Shown here piece after piece: positions 7,005-10,558 of a DNA stretch of 10,558 bases. The position numbers were made by a program, and so were the translations under genes. The DNA is from Clostridia bacterium (lineage in GTDB: Bacteria; Bacillota_A; Clostridia; Oscillospirales; Butyricicoccaceae). The notes below the pieces were generated by a model. It saw nothing but the letters and a program-made list of their open reading frames with translations. It was not told where the DNA came from and searched no databases. Within the stretch, counting starts at the first letter, position 1. Each line of letters begins with the position of its first letter. The DNA is taken from assembly GCA_017548175.1 (NCBI GenBank), contig JAFYMZ010000157.1:1-10558 (forward strand). Reading direction: 5' to 3'.

Positions 7005-7036
7005 TTGATTTTTATAAATAATATAGAAATATAAAT
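7005..7036 (+). promoter_or_regulatory. Putative AT-rich promoter region of tig
   Basis: The 61-base gap before tig is almost all A and T over its first 40 bases. TTGATT (7005-7010) could serve as -35, and TATAAA (7030-7035) as -10 with a 19-base spacer. The individual boxes are imperfect. No hairpin terminator precedes tig, so readthrough from upstream is also possible. Confidence 0.4.
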
Positions 7037-7047
7037 ATTGTATCTCT

Positions 7048-7054
7048 AAGGAGG
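7048..7054 (+). promoter_or_regulatory. Ribosome binding site selecting the GTG start of tig
   Basis: A full-strength AAGGAGG at 7048-7054 is placed 8 bases before the GTG at 7063. There is no nearby in-frame ATG, so the GTG start is well supported. Confidence 0.9.
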
Positions 7055-7062
7055 ACACAAAA

Positions 7063-8382
7063 GTGAAACTGACTAGCGTAGAAAAGAAAGAGAAGAGCCA
7101 GGTCCAGCTGACCGTGGTCGTGGACAAGGAGACCTTTGAGGCTGCTTGCCAGAAGGCTTACCGCAAGAATGTGGGCAGCATCAACATCCAGGGCTTCCGT
7201 AAGGGCAAGGCTCCCCGTAAGATGATCGAGAAGCTGTACGGCCCCGAGATCTTCTATGATGATGCTATGAACGAGTGCATCCCCGAGGCTTATGAGGCTG
7301 CTCTGGCTGAGAGCAAGCTGGAGCCCGTGGGTCAGCCCACTCTGGGCACCTGCGACGTGCAGGACGGCGAGTTTGTCTTCACCGTTCTGGTTCCCGTTAC
7401 TCCCGAAGTTACCCTGAAGGCCTACAAGGGTCTGGAAGCTGAGAAGGAGACCGTCCGCGTTTACGCTAAGGAAGTGGACGAGGAGATCGAGAAGCTGCGT
7501 TCTCGTAACGCTCGCCAGATCACCGTGGATCGCGCTGTTGAGAACGGCGACGAGATCCTGCTGGACTTTGAAGGCTTTGTGGACGGCGTCGCTTTCGAGG
7601 GCGGCAAGGGTGAGAACTTCTCCCTGAAGATCGGCTCCGGCAGCTTCATCCCCGGTTTCGAGGAGCAGCTGATCGGCAAGAAGGCCGGCGAGTCCTGCGA
7701 CGTTAACGTTACTTTCCCCGCTGAGTACCACGCTGAAGAGCTGGCTGGCAAGCCCGCCGTCTTCAAGTGCACCGTCAACGAGGTCAAGGCTGAAGAGAAG
7801 CCCGCTCTGGATGACGAGTTCGTAAAGGACGTTTCCGAGTTCGACACCGTGGACGAGCTGAAGGCTGACCTGAAGAAGAAGCTGCAGGAGAGCAAGGCTC
7901 AGAATGCTGACAACGCTTTCATGGATAAGATCATGGAGCAGCTGGTTGACGGTATGGAAGCTGACATCCCCGATGCGATGATCGAAGCCCGTCTGGACGC
8001 TATTGTGGAAGACTTCGGCTACCGTATCGCTATGCAGGGCATGGACCTGGAGTCCTACCTGAAGATGAGCGGTATGGAAATGCGTCAGTTCCGCGGCATG
8101 TTCCTGCCCCAGGCTGAGAAGCAGGTCAAGGTCCGTCTGGCTCTGGAGACCGTTGCAAAGCTGGAAGGCATCGAGGTTTCCGACGAGGATTGCACCAAGG
8201 AGCTGGAAGAACTGGCTAAGAACAACAACCTGACCATCGAGCGCGTACAGGAGCTGCTGCCCATGGAGACCCTGAAGAAGGATCTGCTGGTTCAGAAGGC
8301 TCAGGAGCTGGTCAAGGCATCTGCTGTTGTCGCAAAGAAGGCTAAGAAGGCCAAGAAGGACGAAACGGAAGCCGCCGAATAA
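7063..8382 (+). CDS. tig: Trigger factor (ribosome-associated chaperone/prolyl isomerase)
   Basis: Trigger factor binds beside the ribosomal exit tunnel and shields nascent chains; its middle domain is an FKBP-type prolyl isomerase. The 439-residue protein has all three regions. The N-terminal ribosome-docking domain carries the signature G-F-R-K-G-K-A-P at residues 44-51. The isomerase domain spans about 155-245 and includes L-D-F-E-G-F near 167 and I-P-G-F-E near 195. The rest is the helical chaperone domain, ending in a lysine-rich tail. Translation starts at GTG. Codon choice is extreme, with GCT, CTG, AAG, GAG and TTC dominant, unlike the flanking metallophosphoesterase gene, which points to very high expression. 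It precedes clpP and clpX, a conserved order in bacteria. Confidence 0.97.
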   Translation: MKLTSVEKKEKSQVQLTVVVDKETFEAACQKAYRKNVGSINIQGFRKGKAPRKMIEKLYGPEIFYDDAMNECIPEAYEAALAESKLEPVGQPTLGTCDVQDGEFVFTVLVPVTPEVTLKAYKGLEAEKETVRVYAKEVDEEIEKLRSRNARQITVDRAVENGDEILLDFEGFVDGVAFEGGKGENFSLKIGSGSFIPGFEEQLIGKKAGESCDVNVTFPAEYHAEELAGKPAVFKCTVNEVKAEEKPALDDEFVKDVSEFDTVDELKADLKKKLQESKAQNADNAFMDKIMEQLVDGMEADIPDAMIEARLDAIVEDFGYRIAMQGMDLESYLKMSGMEMRQFRGMFLPQAEKQVKVRLALETVAKLEGIEVSDEDCTKELEELAKNNNLTIERVQELLPMETLKKDLLVQKAQELVKASAVVAKKAKKAKKDETEAAE

Positions 8383-8398
8383 TCGACAGAATATTCAC

Positions 8399-8434
8399 CG
8401 GTGCTCCGTGTAAAATGAAGAGTGTATTGCACCG
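8399..8434 (+). repeat. Inverted repeat in the tig-clpP spacer
   Basis: CGGTGC (8399-8404) and GCACCG (8429-8434) form a perfect 6-base inverted repeat with a 24-base loop, just upstream of the clpP ribosome binding site. Two short palindromes lie at its left edge, GAATATTC (8389-8396) and CACCGGTG (8396-8403). No T-run follows, so it is not a typical terminator. It may be an operator, an RNA-processing site or chance. Confidence 0.4.
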
Positions 8435-8437
8435 TTG

Positions 8438-8444
8438 AAAGGAG
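8438..8444 (+). promoter_or_regulatory. Ribosome binding site that sets the clpP start
   Basis: AAAGGAG at 8438-8444 is 7 bases before the ATG at 8452. It rules out the longer in-frame opening at 8422, which would precede and include this site. Confidence 0.85.
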
Positions 8445-8451
8445 AACTCCA

Positions 8452-9033
8452 ATGGCATATATCCCTATGGTCGTGGAACAGACCAATCGCGGCGAGCGTT
8501 CCTTTGATATTTTCTCCCGCCTGCTCAATGATCGCGTCATCATCCTCTCTGATGAGGTAAATGACACCACTGCCAGTCTGGTAGTGGCCCAGCTTCTGTA
8601 TCTGGAAGCACAGGATCCCGATAAGGACATTCATCTGTATATCAACAGCCCCGGTGGCTCTGTCACTGCCGGTATGGCCATTTATGACACCATGCAGTAT
8701 ATCAGCTGTGACGTGTCTACCATTTGCATGGGTATGGCTGCCAGCATGGGTGCATTTCTGATGTGTGCCGGCGCCAAGGGCAAGCGTTATGCGCTGCCCA
8801 ACAGCGAAATTATGATCCACCAGCCTATGGGCGGTATGCAGGGTCAGGCTACGGATATGAAGATCCATGCCGCACGGATCCTGCGTATGCGTGAAAAACT
8901 CAATCAGATCATGAGTGAGCGTACCGGTCAGCCTCTGGAGATCATCCAGCGGGACACCGAGCGTGACTATTTCCTGTCTGCCCAGCAGGCTGTGGAATAC
9001 GGTCTGATCGATAAGGTCATTGACAAGCGCTGA
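8452..9033 (+). CDS. clpP: ATP-dependent Clp protease proteolytic subunit
   Basis: ClpP is the barrel-forming serine peptidase that degrades proteins fed to it by ClpX or other Clp ATPases. The 193-residue protein has its catalytic triad at Ser98 (G-M-A-A-S-M-G-A), His123 (M-I-H-Q-P-M-G-G) and Asp172 (R-D-T-E-R-D), the same numbering as B. subtilis and S. aureus ClpP. The N-terminus [10 protein letters not shown] is typical of the short or absent propeptide form. The [11 protein letters not shown] oxyanion-hole segment is at 64-74. It lies between tig and clpX, 16 bases before the clpX start, so the two protease subunits are co-transcribed. No CtsR heat-shock operator is visible upstream. Confidence 0.98.
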   Translation: MAYIPMVVEQTNRGERSFDIFSRLLNDRVIILSDEVNDTTASLVVAQLLYLEAQDPDKDIHLYINSPGGSVTAGMAIYDTMQYISCDVSTICMGMAASMGAFLMCAGAKGKRYALPNSEIMIHQPMGGMQGQATDMKIHAARILRMREKLNQIMSERTGQPLEIIQRDTERDYFLSAQQAVEYGLIDKVIDKR

Positions 9034-9049
9034 GAAATAAGGAGACACT

Positions 9050-10303
<1,254 letters not shown>

Positions 10304-10315
10304 TGATGTTCAAAT

Positions 10316-10347
10316 AAAGGCCGATCCATTACGGGTCGGCCTTTTTT
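10316..10347. terminator. Hairpin terminator shared by convergent clpX and PAP2 genes
   Basis: A 12-bp stem with one G-T pair (10316-10327 with 10333-10344) encloses a 5-base loop. T6 at 10342-10347 makes it a strong terminator for clpX. On the minus strand the exit side reads TTTATTTG, which could stop transcription of the PAP2 gene too. The right arm is also coding sequence for the PAP2 C-terminus. Confidence 0.9.
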
Positions 10348-10558
10348 GTTACAGACAGATAGAGCAGTACCAGTGCGGTGCTGAGCAAGATGCCGCCAAC
10401 GATGTCGGTGAGCCAATGCACACCGGAAAGTGTTCTTGCCGCCACCATAAAACCGCTGAACACGGCCAGCGCCCCAATCAGCGTTTTGCGTAATCCGGCA
10501 TGCTTGATCCGGCTTTTTAACTGGAACATGGCGGTGGGCATCACACACAGCACCAGCA
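10329..10558 (-). CDS. PAP2-family phosphatase, C-terminal part (5' end outside window)
   Basis: This minus-strand frame runs off the right edge of the window, leaving about 76 C-terminal residues. It shows the last PAP2 (phosphatidic acid phosphatase type 2) signature, R-T-L-S-G-V-H-W-L-T-D-I-V-G-G, with Arg, His and Asp in the R-x5-H-x3-D spacing of the catalytic site. A hydrophobic helix follows, and the protein ends in a short charged tail. A second hydrophobic stretch precedes the motif, as expected for a multi-pass membrane enzyme. Family members act on lipid phosphates such as undecaprenyl pyrophosphate or phosphatidic acid; which one cannot be told here. The upstream S-G-H motif lies outside the window. 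The stop codon sits in the loop of the shared terminator hairpin. Confidence 0.85.
   Translation of the reverse strand, partial: LVLCVMPTAMFQLKSRIKHAGLRKTLIGALAVFSGFMVAARTLSGVHWLTDIVGGILLSTALVLLYLSVTKKADP

Noticed and set aside
7002..8451. Searched the gaps before tig and clpP for CtsR heptamers and for a CIRCE (HrcA) inverted repeat.
   Set aside because: Neither motif is present in recognisable form, so no heat-shock operator is annotated.

Overview
The window looks like core chromosome of a Gram-positive, Clostridia-type bacterium, most likely an Oscillospiraceae/Ruminococcaceae gut anaerobe of the Faecalibacterium/Gemmiger/Subdoligranulum sort. The reasons are moderately high GC, strong AGGAGG-type ribosome binding sites, the gene orders rplS-lepB-rbgA-rnhB-yraN and tig-clpP-clpX, and the paired TIGR03960/TIGR03936 radical SAM genes. 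The genus is an inference from gene content, not from a database match.

Layout, left to right. (1) 1-710: the 3' part of an FtsX/MacB-like ABC permease, closed by a strong intrinsic terminator (721-760). (2) 794-3345: a good sigma-A-type promoter drives a B12-binding-domain radical SAM protein and, overlapping by 8 bases, its small DUF2344 partner. (3) 3351-3841: rplS (ribosomal protein L19) with its own consensus extended -10 promoter, a possibly structured leader and an intrinsic terminator. (4) 3879-7001: a tight operon of lepB (signal peptidase I), rbgA (50S assembly GTPase), rnhB (RNase HII), yraN (UPF0102 nuclease-like) and a metallophosphoesterase. Three consecutive junctions are identical ATGA start/stop overlaps. 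(5) 7063-10303: tig, clpP and clpX, the trigger factor chaperone followed by the ClpXP protease, closed by a hairpin terminator. (6) 10329-10558, minus strand: the 3' end of a PAP2-family membrane phosphatase, convergent with clpX. Its stop codon lies inside the shared terminator hairpin.

Functionally this is growth and quality-control machinery: large-subunit ribosome assembly (L19, RbgA), protein export (signal peptidase), genome maintenance (RNase HII, perhaps YraN), nascent-chain folding (trigger factor) and regulated proteolysis (ClpXP). I see no mobile element, CRISPR array, tRNA, rRNA, phage gene or defence island. No gene-free stretch exceeds 300 bases; the longest, 711-881, holds a terminator and a promoter.

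I did not find a new biological system. The least understood part is the radical SAM/DUF2344 pair, whose biochemical role is unknown to me. Smaller points worth checking are a Cys in place of Arg in the RNase HII GRG motif, a candidate rplS autoregulatory leader, a possible promoter inside the metallophosphoesterase gene, an inverted repeat between tig and clpP with no CtsR box, and the terminator that also encodes the PAP2 C-terminus.
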